NCBI GenBank assembly: GCA_008828725.1
Contig: MEHQ01000481.1
Coordinates: 854,876-918,875 of the forward strand
Reading direction: 5' to 3'
DNA from: Saccharina japonica
Taxonomy: Eukaryota; Sar; Phaeophyceae; Laminariales; Laminariaceae
Length of the DNA stretch: 64,000 nucleotides
Made by a program: the position numbers and the translations under genes
Notes under the pieces: generated by a model
What the model was told of the DNA's origin: nothing
Databases searched by the model: none
Seen by the model: only the letters and a program-made list of their open reading frames with translations
Part shown: one piece after another, positions 54,315 through 64,000 of the stretch
Layout: each line of letters begins with the position of its first letter
Numbering within the stretch: position 1 is the first letter of the stretch

Positions 54315-56404
54315 CGAGTCGTTTGATCGACAGGTCCTTATGCTTGATGTTCCCTTAGCCAGTAGCTGCGCGAAGTTCTACGCCACAACAGTAGGCTACT
54401 GTAGGCAACAGTAGGGTACTGCAGGCTACGGTAGGTCGAAGTACGGGTCAACCTGGGCTCTTCGAGCGGTGGACTCACGCATAGATATTATAATAATGGT
54501 TTGCTCGGAGCCTTCCTCTGGAAACTGATAATTTTACGGCTGGGATGGGGTTGCCGGATGTTTTGATGGTGTTTCGGCACTTCCTTGGGTATGACTTAGG
54601 TATGATAAAATAGGGGAAAGAGCCCAGAGGTTCTTTCTTTCTCCCACGCGACCCTGACAAGAAATACACACTTCCCCAATTGTACGGGATATTGACATTA
54701 CTATATATGTAGGGTCGCGAAACTTGGTGATAGGGGCATGTATGGTACTAAGTATGTATGGTAGGGTATCGGTTGTTGATACGGTTGGTTAGGGTGTCGG
54801 TTGGTCCGGTTCCGGCGCGTTTGCGCAGTTGTCACGACGCTGCTCTGCGACTGTTTGGCGTTTTGTTCGGGGCCGGTCGGTGGGGACTACAGTAGGACAG
54901 TAGACTACGGTAGTGCAGTAGACAGCAGCAGTACAGTAGACAGCAGTCGCACCCCAAAACAGAGGGGACCCTTGGTTCCTTGGTTCTTATTTTTATTTTT
55001 TCCGGCGGGAGTCGTCCCGTGTCGATGTCGAGATTCCGCCTGAACGGAGTCATAGGCGCATGCCTACCTGGTAGCCTATGTTCGACGATGTGTTTTTTTT
55101 CCTTTTTTTTTCGCTTGTTGGTTTGTACGCCCCCTCCTGGCGGGGCGGTTGGTCATCCGGTTATGTTGGTTTGGTTCGTTTGGTTTGGGCGATCTCCGCC
55201 GCTATTTTGTGATTTTGGTATTAGTAGTAGCAGTACGTCGTGAGAAGGTGAGAAGGGGGTGTAGAGCGTGGCGCCGTATCATAGCTCGATTTACTGTAGA
55301 CGGTGTGTGCAGCTCAACACATCCAGTAGTACGTAGTACTTAGTAGTACAGTACCGGCCTTCGAATAAGAATCCGGGGTTACTGGCCCTGGCTAGATTTC
55401 TTACTTGAGCACGGGAGCGTTCCACACTAACTTTAGTATAATCGCTCCCGAATGTGTTCTTTTCCCCGGAAGTGTTAAGGCATCCACATCCACGCCTTGT
55501 GGCTCACTTTCTTGTGTGTGTTTTTGTTATGGCATTATGGCATGCCTTCATATGGGAGGGCCGGTACTGTATCAATAGAGGCGGCTCTCGTCGATCTTGG
55601 AAAGATGTATAATAGTCGGGGGTTATCGTAGAAACGTGTGGGTAAGAGTTATTAAGCTTGACACTTTTGGTACACGGTTCGGGTTTTGAGGGATTATTTG
55701 AGGGATGAAATGCTTTGCGAGGGAATGCTGCGTGCTTTTCTGGTCCAATTGTCGGCTACGCTCTTTGTCATTCATTCCCACAGAGGCGCTGCTGCCGGCA
55801 CTAAACAAAAACAAGATATATTTTTACCCCCTTGAAAAAACGCCACCAATCACTTTTTCCGAGAGAAACTATTAATACTGGGAATCAAGAGTTGGTTCTT
55901 TTTTTCAGTTGTTATTAACCCCTTCGGGACTCGGAAACATGCCTTAAAGGGGAAGACAGGTCCAACACAAATGGCAATTGCAGCAGATTCGACCGCTCGA
56001 ACCGCTCGAAGTCTGTAGCCAAGGCACAGCAGCTGCTCGGGTAGGACATACATGTGTTGCGAGCACAATGTAGGGACATGTATCATACGACACGCTATAA
56101 CAGCAGAAAGCAGAATGGTGGTATATACGTACTTGTAGTTGTACTGCTTCACGCTCTTTCGAAACGGTACGGTTTGTAAGCAAGCCCCCACTGCTTTTTT
56201 GGGGGGGGGTCGATATGCCATCATTGCTATATATAATCAAGTCAAACGGAGGGATACTATTACTAGTACCAGGTACGTACGCAACTCACAGTGTAACAGG
56301 ATGAAGGCCTTCTCGCTGCTCGTCATGGGCTCATTGCAACGGAATACAATATTTTAGCAAGGGTGTTATGCGCGTCCTTAAGTGATTCGGAACAATATGT
56401 AGAT
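54315..56404. other. Convergent intergenic region, no gene seen
   Basis: Between the CRAL-TRIO stop and a SINE. It contains CAGTAGACAGCAG-type repeats at 54890-54950 and CAGTAGGCTACTG words near 54390-54425. A short TTAACCCCTTCGGGACTCGG phrase at 55915 resembles the end of the 88-bp MITE. No exon was recognised. Confidence 0.45.
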
Positions 56405-56790
56405 GGCGCCCCCGGTGGCGTGGTCTACTGAATTATACCATACCTGGTAGTACGTGTTAATAATAGCGGTTACACCTCGTAATTATTTAATAGTTTCTCT
56501 TTTTAGGGTCGGTTTGACGAGTTCGAGTCCCCCCGAGAGGCATTTTTTCTCCTTCAAAACTTGATCTGTTGATTAAAGAAAGCGTCAAACGGCGTGGGTG
56601 CGCACATTTCAACGACAGTCGACGAGGGAAGAAAATGCTGAAGTCTTCTACTATTAAAAATAGCGATGTATACAAGTGAAGGAATGCACGGTACTCATAC
56701 ATACGCCTGGAGGGGGGGAAGAAGCGCCCGCTGTGTTACCTAAAGGGAGACAGGAGGGAGCTAGACAAGTAGCGCACCGGCAATAGATGA
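56405..56790 (+). mobile_element. Degenerate SINE with interrupted tRNA-like head
   Basis: The head begins GGCGCCCCCGGTGGCGTGG and resumes about 75 bases later at GGTTTGACGAGTTCGAGTCC (box B). Between are TACCTGGTA, TTAATAATAG and ATTTAATAG words. The body follows: CAGTCGACGAGGGAAGAAAA, GCTGAAGTCTTCTACTATT, GCACGGTACTCATAC, GGAGGGGGGGAAG. The tail is not clear. It lies between the two convergent genes. Confidence 0.7.
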
Positions 56791-58071
56791 GACGGAAAAT
56801 ATAAACTCCAGGGTACGTACCTGTGATGCAGCAGGCACGAGAAACACAAAAATAAAAAGCTCTCTTCTGTTTTCCTGACTGTGACAATGTCGTGTTCTCA
56901 ACAACCGCACACTGTGATATGACACTAACAGTTCACCCTCCACGCAACCGGGACAACAGCAAAAACAAAATCGGACAGCGATGGGGTTTTTGCTTGAGTA
57001 CGGATACTCACACGATAGCACGTGTATCGTACTTCGTATGAGTGAGTTATGGAGGCGATGAAGGGAGTTTTTTTCACGAGGGAAGCTATCCTACCGGTTG
57101 GGTTCGTTGATAATACTCGTCGATACGCCCAAAAGGAAACACCGTCAGGATTATGCCTAGCGTTTCAAGCTGCTGCGGAAACCTTTGCCCTCCCTCCCTC
57201 TCCACGTACTAACAGATGACATTTTTTGTTGACGTGCTCTAGAGTACGGAAGTGGTAATCGTTGGACATCAAGCGGAAAACTCAAACGCGCCCACGGTGC
57301 AGCATCTGTGAGTAAATGGCTGGCATAAGGAGAGCGCGATCAGCATGTGTGCCAGCACGCACGGAAGGGGGCTGAAGGGAGCTGAATGGAACTGAATGGA
57401 GCTCTTGATGGCCCTGTTGCCAAGAAAGCTGCCAAATTCGTCCATGCTGGCAAAAAGCCGCCCTGTATTCGTGATGAAGAACGGCCGACCCTTTGGCTGC
57501 TGTACAAATTAACCTGCCAACATTTAGTTATTTTCTTGTCGCCAAAAAAGTGGTTACGGTTGAGGGTTACGGTTGAGGTTTAGGCTAAAAGCTTATCACC
57601 AAACATGTTTTAACATTGCGCACTACCTCCTGGTAGATAACAAACGTGTCGCTACGTAGTCCCCAATCTGTACCAACGTCATCCAAGGTAGTACCCCCCC
57701 CCCCTCACCCCGGTGCAGCATAGGACAGAGTGATGACATGCCCCTCTTGTCTGTCCCATGACACCAACACCGCCGCTATAGTAGGAGGCCAGGCTCGATC
57801 CTTCGCGCAAATGCCATTCGTAGCGCCAGCAGTTTGGGCCGAGTCGCCCCCCCCCTTCCATTGGCCATTCGCAAGTAAGCTAGTAATAGTAACCTATTCA
57901 GTATCAATACCAGACTGCGGTGTGGTTTTGACTGACCGCCCCGTACACTAAAAACAGTATAACACAGCATAATGAGGCCCACAGAGCCCAACAAAGCCAA
58001 CAGGTAACCCCAAAAGACCGTTCTCCTACCATTAATATTAATAGGAGTAGCCATCATCCGTATCATCCGTA
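56791..58071. other. No gene supported
   Basis: A 65-codon + frame at 57386 (MELNGALDGPVAKKAAKFVH...) looks mildly protein-like but has no splice or domain support. Its end (GCCAAAAAAGTGGTTACGG) resembles part of the 88-bp MITE. A C run is at 57691-57702. Confidence 0.4.
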
Positions 58072-58210
58072 TCATCCATATGTGTAGCGGTCGTGGACCT
58101 CCTGCAATATATCTCTACACGGGATGGTCGCCTCGAGCTTAATGTTCATCAAAAACGCCCCCGCCAGCTTGCGATGAAGGCTGTACGCCTCTCGAGGAGG
58201 CGGTGTTAAC
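58072..58210 (-). CDS. COQ8 last exon
   Basis: Acceptor GATTGGCAG. G completes Arg, then [45 protein letters not shown] and stop TGA (58074-58072). The [14 protein letters not shown] motif is typical of COQ8 C-termini. Confidence 0.95.
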
Positions 58211-61200
58211 CTGCCAATCGGGCACAATCACAGTATAATATCACATTACTTGGAGTATACCATTATTCCATCTCATAACTCCACCTTACAGTAATTTACA
58301 TCGTCCTCATAGTATCACAATGGCATCATGCTCAAGCTCCATGCAGACGCGAGTCGCTTTTGAGCGCGGAGTTTTTTTACGAATGTGTCACACCAAGGCG
58401 AAGAGTGCATCTGTACCATACCTGTAGTCTACCTTCTAAAGCTGTACCTGCAGCCTACCCTTTTACTGATACTGCAAAATTAAATCCACTCTAATTCCAA
58501 ATACGTTGTTTCCAAAACGTGGATGCACGTCTGTTAATAGACACCAGACCAAAATAAAGACGAAATAGTAAAGACTGTTGAGACTACCGTCCGGACTGTT
58601 GAGACTACTGTGAAGGCTGTTGAGCCTACTGTGAAGGCCGTTGAGACTACTGTACAGACTGTTGAGACTACTGTAAATACTGTTGAGAGTCAAGACAGTT
58701 GCTACTAAAGACCGTTGTGACTACAGTAGGCGAACTACCCAAGGAGGTAAGCCAAATGTGCCACCATGCCGCGCGGTTGTCGTACACAAATGTCATCAAC
58801 CGACTGTGCTCTAGCGTGGATCTCGCTCTCCCCCTACAGTTTGACTGACGTGCTTCAACATGCTTCAACATGCTTCAGCATGCTTCAACATGCTGGACAG
58901 TCAAAACCAACTCTTGCCAACTGCAAGGTTAGGACAAACCAAGCACTTGCGTTTACGTTACGATAACATGCTGCTGCGGGACACGTGCCAATCTGTTATT
59001 ACTGTATTACTGTGGAGATATGCACTATTAATAGAAAGACACGAGGTGCATAATTTTGCAGAAACTATGGACACTAATTCAATACCAGGTACCAGGTACG
59101 ATGAACAGCCCCGACCCGGAGATATGCCACCCGACATGCGAAAACCCAGGCAACAGCCTGCTGGGTAGGGGGTCGTAAACGCCTCACCTGTGTTTCATGA
59201 ATGTGTCTCCGTGCTGGCTTAGTCTGGCGGTGATGTTGCTGCCATGAAAGTCAAACGGCTCTTCTCCCCTGCACCAAGAGCAACGAACACGCGTCAGATG
59301 GGATAATATAATATATTCGCCTCATGCCGGGCGAGTTGAAAATACGTCTTTTCGACGATAACCTAATTTCAGTCCAACCAAATACCAGGTAACCCATATA
59401 GGGTACTCTCGACCCACAACTTATATGTGCTACGGGTATGTACAACAAACAACAACCGGTTGGCTGCCTTGTTTCTATGTATTCCTCCGGGTGTTTGGTG
59501 TGTGTTGGTGTGTGTTGGTGGGTGCTACTGTAGCTACTCGCTATTCGTGCCGACGTGCATAGCCACTGCCACCCACGAAGGCAAGCACGAAGGCAAGCAC
59601 AAGGCAAATACAAAGCAGCCACGAAGGCAAGGACAAGGCAAGCACAAGGTAAGCACAAGGTAAGCACAAGGCAGCCACGAAGACAGCACAAGGCAGCCAC
59701 GAAGGCAAGCACACAACCCACCTCGGCGCGATCCAATCCCGCAGCCACGGGTTTCGTAAGCGCGCGTTTCGTGTTCACACTTGACAACCTTTCAGCATAT
59801 ACTATGACACTGCAAAAAAAAGGAGCTGGGAACATCAACATTCCACACCTCCGACAGATCATCTACATATCATCTAAAAATAGATCATCCACAGATAGAT
59901 CAGATAGACATTCCCACTTCCTGATCTAGATATTTCAGGGCAGCTCTATTCCCGATTTTGTATGATCTGTATGATATGTATGATCTGTATGATCTAGCCC
60001 ATGTTGCCGGGTGAGACCCATACAATCTGTATGCTCTAGCACATGCTTCCTGGGCTGGATCTGTTGTATGCAGATTCTGCACAACCTCTCACAACGGTAG
60101 GGGAGGAACTAGATGATCTATATCATGATCTATCTGTACATGATCTGTCCGAGGTGCGAATTCGAACGCCAGCTACAGCCCGTACGAGCGCATCCAAATG
60201 TATACTATGATACCAGGGTAAACAATGCGTATTGCAACAAAAAAACCCAGCTATCAATACCGAAGTATATCGAACGTATATACGTACTTCGTATGATACC
60301 GCAAAATAAGAGGCAGTAGGTAGACCAACTACACCAACCGTGTGCCGTATGTTGTGTGTTGTACGGATACCTGTCGACGAAGGGCTCTCCAACGACCAGG
60401 CCAGCTTGCAGGTGTGCCTCCATCATTGCCGAGCTCTCGTCTCCCGTCAGGAACTTCAGTTTCTGGCTCACCTACATATATAATACACGCAAGGCGCGCG
60501 ATAAACAGACGGGCAGGAGGGTCACATCGAAAAATGGTACACGAGGTATTCTTCCCCTCGAGAGTTTTTTGGAGGTTGTCCTGTGGCCACGAACTATATT
60601 TGTATATATTTTTTTAGGATGCGTTGATGTGATAACCCTAACCCTAACCCTAAGGGGTGCGGAGTGGGGAGACTCCTAACAACAGCAGCGACGACCGCGC
60701 GTGCCACAAGAACAAGCCTGCGACAAAAAAAGGGCGTGGAGGCAATTGCCACACCGTTGCGTGTCGTCGGCGCACCTCGCGCCTGCAGGAGCGTTGTTTT
60801 AGGGGGGGGAAGGGGGGGGGGGGCTCTGGTTTCGGCGGCACCAAACGAAGCCCAGCTAACCGCATCTCGCAAACATTTATGGGAAGCGTTTTATTAAATG
60901 ATGACCCTTTTAGGCCTTGGTTAAGTATAGCAACCACACTCACGATGAGTGCGATGCCATCTGTCGCGTCTAGGAAGAGCGCCCAATAGTACTTCAGTAA
61001 TTTAGTACCACAATTAATGTTATACTATGAGACTATTAGAGTATCCTACAGTATGATATCACCATAAATCTTCTTACATTGCACCATTGCAGTCCGGCCG
61101 TCACATATGTTCAACCAAGACCTCCCAACCTAATACTAAAACCAAGTAAAATAGTACATATAGCAAGCACCATCCAGCACTCAGAAATTCCAGCACTCAC

Positions 61201-63000
61201 AAATTCCAGCCAAATGCAGGTGTAAACAGGCCTTTAAGATGCAAACATGTAGAGTACGATTCAAGCTATAATATGGCTGTGACATGATATGGCTATGATA
61301 TGACATCACAAGTACGGGAAACCTCTTGGGCTTATTCGTTTCAATTACCAGGAGATCAACACCCCGACGGCCTCTGCGTGTTGCACGTCCAAGTAACGGT
61401 AACAACGTAAGCAAGCAACAGCAAGAAACAGCAAGGGTCGCCTGGTCTCACCCGCATAATCTCTGGATCGTCTCGGTTGGCTGCAGCCCACACCAGCCGG
61501 AGGTAGTCGTCTACAAAATCCTTCCGGTACTCTCGACACGCTCCGAAGTCGATGAGGCTCATCTTTCCTGCGGCCACCAAAATCAAGAAATACAGTTACG
61601 TATGATATGTACCGTGGCAGCACTAAGTTGCTTACAAAATTGGGAGTTAATACTTTTTGGGCCGCCTATTTAGCAACACGAGTATTAATACTTAAGTACT
61701 GGTACTATTAATAGTCTACTGTAGTTAACAATAGTAGCAGCAGTAGCAGTAGCAGCAGTAGCAATAGCAGTAGTTATATTACTTGGAGTAATAGTATCGT
61801 AAGTAGTAGTAGCAGTACTACTGTAGTAAAACACAGCCGTTTCGATCTACTGGAATAAGTATGCGTACACACCGACGGGAACTATTGGTATTTTTGTAGA
61901 CACGAGGCTGTCAGGTAATTTCACAGGCCGACGCTGGTACCGACCCTGCTCCGTCCCACTTGCCACCCTGATCCCATTTATGACAGTGCTGCACAATTAG
62001 CCGGCGGCAGGGCCCACTAACAAAGGCACCCTGCTTCCCCGCGACTTTATCCGCCACATGATAGTCGGTTTCCAGCAGAGCGGGAACAACACTAAAACTA
62101 GTATAATAGTATGATATATAGTGTCCGACCGTGGTTTTCTCCCACAGGCTCGTGTCTACCAATAGTTACAAATAGTTGGGCCCGGCACATCCTGCCGCAC
62201 ATACCCCCCCCCCCCCAATACGAGTATACAAAGTCTGCGGCACGGCATCGCCACACACCCTTGCAGTCAACCATCCTACAAGGTATGTTGTTCTGAATAA
62301 ATATACACACTGTATGGTATGTAAATACTGCACTACACAGCAGGGGATGTGATATGTCGGGAACAAGCTGGCGAAAGCCCAAGGCAGGACCGGGAGCGCT
62401 CACCTGTTTCTGGGTCAAAGAGGAAGTTGCCCCAGTTGGGGTCCGTTTGCATGAAGCGCCAATCAAACAGTTCATTGATCGTGCAGCGCAACATGAGTCT
62501 GGCCACGTGGTTACGAACCTCCTGCTCAAAAGAACCAACGCCCACACGTCGCAGATAGGGATGGTCTCTGGGTCAGTGAAGGCCCTTCAAGAGTAATCTT
62601 GCTCTGCACCCACACATGTCCGCATGCAAAGTCTGCCATACGGCGCGAAAACTCAGCCAGGCGCTTATCAACGGGGACGATAGGAAACAGGCGAGTTGAA
62701 CAAGCCAGACTTGTCGTGTATACATATATATATATACCAGGAAACCTACCGAGGGCTCGACGCTATGTAGCCTGGATGCATATTACTAGACTGTTGACGC
62801 ACCAAAGAGCACATGGCAGGCATAGGAGTAGCATAGCATGGATGCATTCCGTGAGGGAAGCCACCGCATGGAAGCATTGAAGCATTGAAGCAGGACAACG
62901 ACAACGACAACGACGATTAATAGTCGAGCGAGCATCTGACCTGGGGCATGGGCAGGACTTGGTCCACAGGAACACCAGGTGCCAAATGCGTCGTCAGCAC
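58072..63000 (-). CDS. COQ8/ADCK (ABC1 family) atypical kinase, C-terminal 204 residues
   Basis: Exons on the - strand: 63000-62941, 62521-62404, 61567-61452, 60471-60371, 59268-59188, 58210-58072. All phases agree: 615 bases, 204 residues plus TGA. Order: [14 protein letters not shown], then [20 protein letters not shown], the catalytic-loop equivalent [14 protein letters not shown], the DFG-type metal-binding motif [44 protein letters not shown], and the C-terminal [13 protein letters not shown]...[18 protein letters not shown]8 proteins are mitochondrial ATPases/unorthodox kinases that support the coenzyme Q biosynthetic complex. The family-specific KxGQ and VAIK parts belong to the N-terminus, which lies past the right edge, so targeting cannot be checked. 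No key residue of the visible part is lost. Plastid ABC1 kinases are the alternative, but the C-terminal pattern fits COQ8 best. Confidence 0.92.
58455..58538 (-). mobile_element. 88-bp MITE, diverged copy 3, in a COQ8 intron
   Basis: CTACCCTTTTACTGATACTG, CACTCTAATTCCAAATACG, TTCCAAAACGTGGATGCACG and GTTAAT follow the order of 30683-30770 at lower identity. It lies in the last COQ8 intron. Confidence 0.55.
58563..58690. repeat. 24-bp minisatellite in a COQ8 intron
   Basis: CTGTTGAGACTACTGTGAAGG and variants repeat five times. The - strand Ser-Leu-Asn-Ser-Leu frame is a by-product. Confidence 0.85.
58850..58893 (+). repeat. 10-bp minisatellite CAACATGCTT
   Basis: Four or five copies of CAACATGCTT (one CAGCATGCTT) within the last COQ8 intron. 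Confidence 0.85.
59188..59268 (-). CDS. COQ8 exon 5
   Basis: Acceptor CTTGGTGCAG. G completes Arg, then [20 protein letters not shown] and DTFMKH, donor CACAG/GTGAGG leaving AG. Matches the family EPFDF....T.R segment. Confidence 0.93.
59555..59715 (+). repeat. AAGGCAAGCAC minisatellite in a COQ8 intron
   Basis: CACGAAGGCAAG, CACAAGGCAAG, CACAAGGTAAG and AAGGCAGCCACG units alternate about twelve times. The long - strand Cys/Leu frame over it is an artefact. Confidence 0.85.
59945..60115 (+). repeat. Dispersed GATCTAG/CATGTTGCC repeat, copy 2
   Basis: It starts with TGTATGATC tandem units, then CTAGCCCATGTTGCCGGGTG, GCTCTAGCACATGCTTCCTG, TTCTGCACAACCTCTCACAA and CGGTAGGGGAGGAACT. It is homologous to 16825-16975 and partly to 41345-41480. 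It lies in the fourth visible COQ8 intron. Confidence 0.7.
60371..60471 (-). CDS. COQ8 exon 4
   Basis: Acceptor TATATATGTAG, then [20 protein letters not shown] and [13 protein letters not shown], donor GACAG/GTATCC leaving AG of an Arg codon. Matches the conserved FLTGDES segment. Confidence 0.93.
60633..60653 (-). repeat. Interstitial TTAGGG tract
   Basis: Three perfect CCCTAA units in a COQ8 intron. Too short for a telomere; it is an internal telomere-like tract. Confidence 0.85.
61452..61567 (-). CDS. COQ8 exon 3
   Basis: Acceptor GTGGCCGCAG. GA completes Gly, then [38 protein letters not shown], donor CGG/GTGAGA, phase 0. Contains the DFG-equivalent. Confidence 0.95.
62404..62521 (-). 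CDS. COQ8 exon 2
   Basis: Acceptor TTTTGAGCAG, then [20 protein letters not shown] and [19 protein letters not shown], donor GAAACAG/GTGAGC leaving one base (G). It carries the Q-T-D-P-N-W-G-N signature with the catalytic-loop Asp and Asn. Confidence 0.95.
62941..63000 (-). CDS. COQ8 exon 1 of those visible
   Basis: Acceptor ACTCCCATCAG, then [20 protein letters not shown] and donor CCCCAG/GTCAGA, phase 0. It corresponds to the family VLTTELVPG.P.D segment. Preceding exons lie outside the window or were not recognised. Confidence 0.88.
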
Positions 63001-63004
63001 CTGA

Positions 63005-63420
63005 TGGGAGTGTCATAAGTAATACATATATTAGTGTCATAATATTGTCATAAATGGTGTCATGATAGTCTCATAATATTGTCATAGTGGTGTCATAATA
63101 ATGTCATATTGGTATCATGATAGTCTCATGATAGTCTCATAATATTGTCATACCAGTGCCATGACAGTCATAACGGTGTCATAATAGACAAAATGGTGTC
63201 ATGATGTTGTCATAATATTGTCATACTACAGTAGTGTCATAATATTGTCACACAAGCGTCATACTAATAGTGTGATAATGGTGTTATAATAGTGTCATAA
63301 TATTGTCAAAATAGTCAAAATAATGTGATATTGGTGTCATAATAGTGTTATGATACACGAGTGTCAAAATAGTAATAATAGTGTGATACTAGTGTCATAC
63401 GTAATGGTCTCATAATATCG
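63005..63420 (+). repeat. GTCATAATA-type satellite in a COQ8 intron
   Basis: Units such as GTGTCATAATATT, GTCATAATAGT and TGTCATGATAGT fill about 400 bases directly upstream (on the - strand) of the first visible COQ8 exon. The spacing of units is irregular (about 11-15 bases). Confidence 0.9.
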
Positions 63421-64000
63421 ATATCGTCGCGGGGTAAAAGGAACAACGCGAGTCACCAGGTAACGCGCGCCTATCCAATTCACTAAATTCGTGAAATGAA
63501 ACATTAAGCATGCAGAGGCGGTGGTGTGGTAGTGTTGGTAGTCTTGGTACTGCTGTATAGGGTTAGGGTACTTTGGGGGCGCAGTTGAAGAGATTTATTC
63601 AATAACTGGCGTCACAGACGACAACATATTCAATAACTTCGCAATCCCAGTAATGACTACCATTATTTTTTCGATATGGATAGGCGATGGTATTGTCGAT
63701 GGTATTGGTGATGGTATTGTCGACGTGTGATGGGAAATCTCATCGAGTTGCGGGTACATTTATACTCAAAATCGTTTTTTGGGTCATGTAGTATAGACCA
63801 TATTCATATTAACAGTACACTCGTAGTACTCATGTTTCATGTTGGGAAGCATGCCGAGGTAGAAAAAAAATAGGTATTGTTCTGGCTATTGCTGTAGTGT
63901 ACTATTGGTACACGGGGGGCGATGGCAATCATAATCCAGGATGGACTTAAAAAAACAGGTGTTCTCCTATGAGTTGGATTACACACCATATACTATTACT
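63421..64000. other. No exon recognised at the right edge
   Basis: Should contain COQ8 intron or upstream exons, but neither strand gives a segment matching the family N-terminus. GATGGTATTG repeats lie near 63685-63725 and TATAGGGTTAGGGTAC near 63556. Confidence 0.4.

Noticed and set aside
59251..59862. 203-codon - strand frame with Cys/Leu-rich repeats
   Set aside because: It is the reverse of a minisatellite in a COQ8 intron, overlapping exon 5 in the wrong frame.
60123..60392. 89-codon - strand frame over the COQ8 exon 4 area
   Set aside because: Different frame from the supported exon and runs into intron sequence.
1..64000. CRISPR array, prokaryotic operon or phage island
   Set aside because: No regular repeat-spacer pattern, no ribosome-binding-site-led gene clusters, and clear spliceosomal introns.
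1..64000. LTR retrotransposon
   Set aside because: No pair of long direct repeats starting TG and ending CA, and no gag, protease or integrase motif was found.

Overview
The window is nuclear DNA from a eukaryote with spliceosomal introns. Its GC-rich coding exons (about 60-160 bases) sit between introns of roughly 0.4-1.6 kb in a very repeat-rich, AT-richer background. There are no prokaryotic operons, no organelle genes and no CRISPR array. I cannot name the organism. Intron density, short TTAGGG tracts and frequent CAG tracts would fit a large-genome alga or stramenopile, but that is a guess.

Two genes can be assembled with agreeing reading phases. On the + strand (48126-54314) six exons encode a CRAL-TRIO (Sec14-like) lipid-binding protein; its last intron uses a GC donor instead of GT. 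On the - strand (63000 down to 58072) six exons encode the C-terminal 204 residues of a COQ8/ADCK (ABC1 family) atypical kinase of ubiquinone biosynthesis; its 5' exons lie beyond the right edge. The genes converge, with 3.76 kb between their stop codons. One unidentified GC-rich exon with a membrane segment (10458-11298) is a good further gene candidate. A few others are weak.

The rest is mobile DNA and its debris. It includes a family of tRNA-headed SINEs (about ten copies, both strands), a 1570-bp foldback DNA transposon with a 9-bp target duplication, a mariner-like MITE with TA ends, a Harbinger-like MITE with TTA ends, an 88-bp MITE family, three tandem LINE 3' ends with poly-C tails, other foldback repeats, and many minisatellites.

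Region by region: 1-10 kb holds foldback repeats, SINE and MITE copies and tRNA-like remnants. 10-14 kb holds the orphan exon and the large foldback transposon. 14-27 kb holds minisatellites, a GC-rich island and LINE tails. 27-43 kb holds most SINE copies, two copies of a short conserved peptide-coding repeat (one lies earlier, at 15.5 kb) and MITEs. 43-47 kb is mostly anonymous. 47-64 kb holds the two genes, whose introns carry repeats and satellites.

The most unusual pattern is a small vocabulary of words (TACCAGGTA/TACCTGGTA, TATTAATA, TACAGCAGTA/TACTGCTGTA). They recur throughout the non-coding DNA, I saw none in the twelve exons, and they appear as insertions inside otherwise alignable SINE copies.
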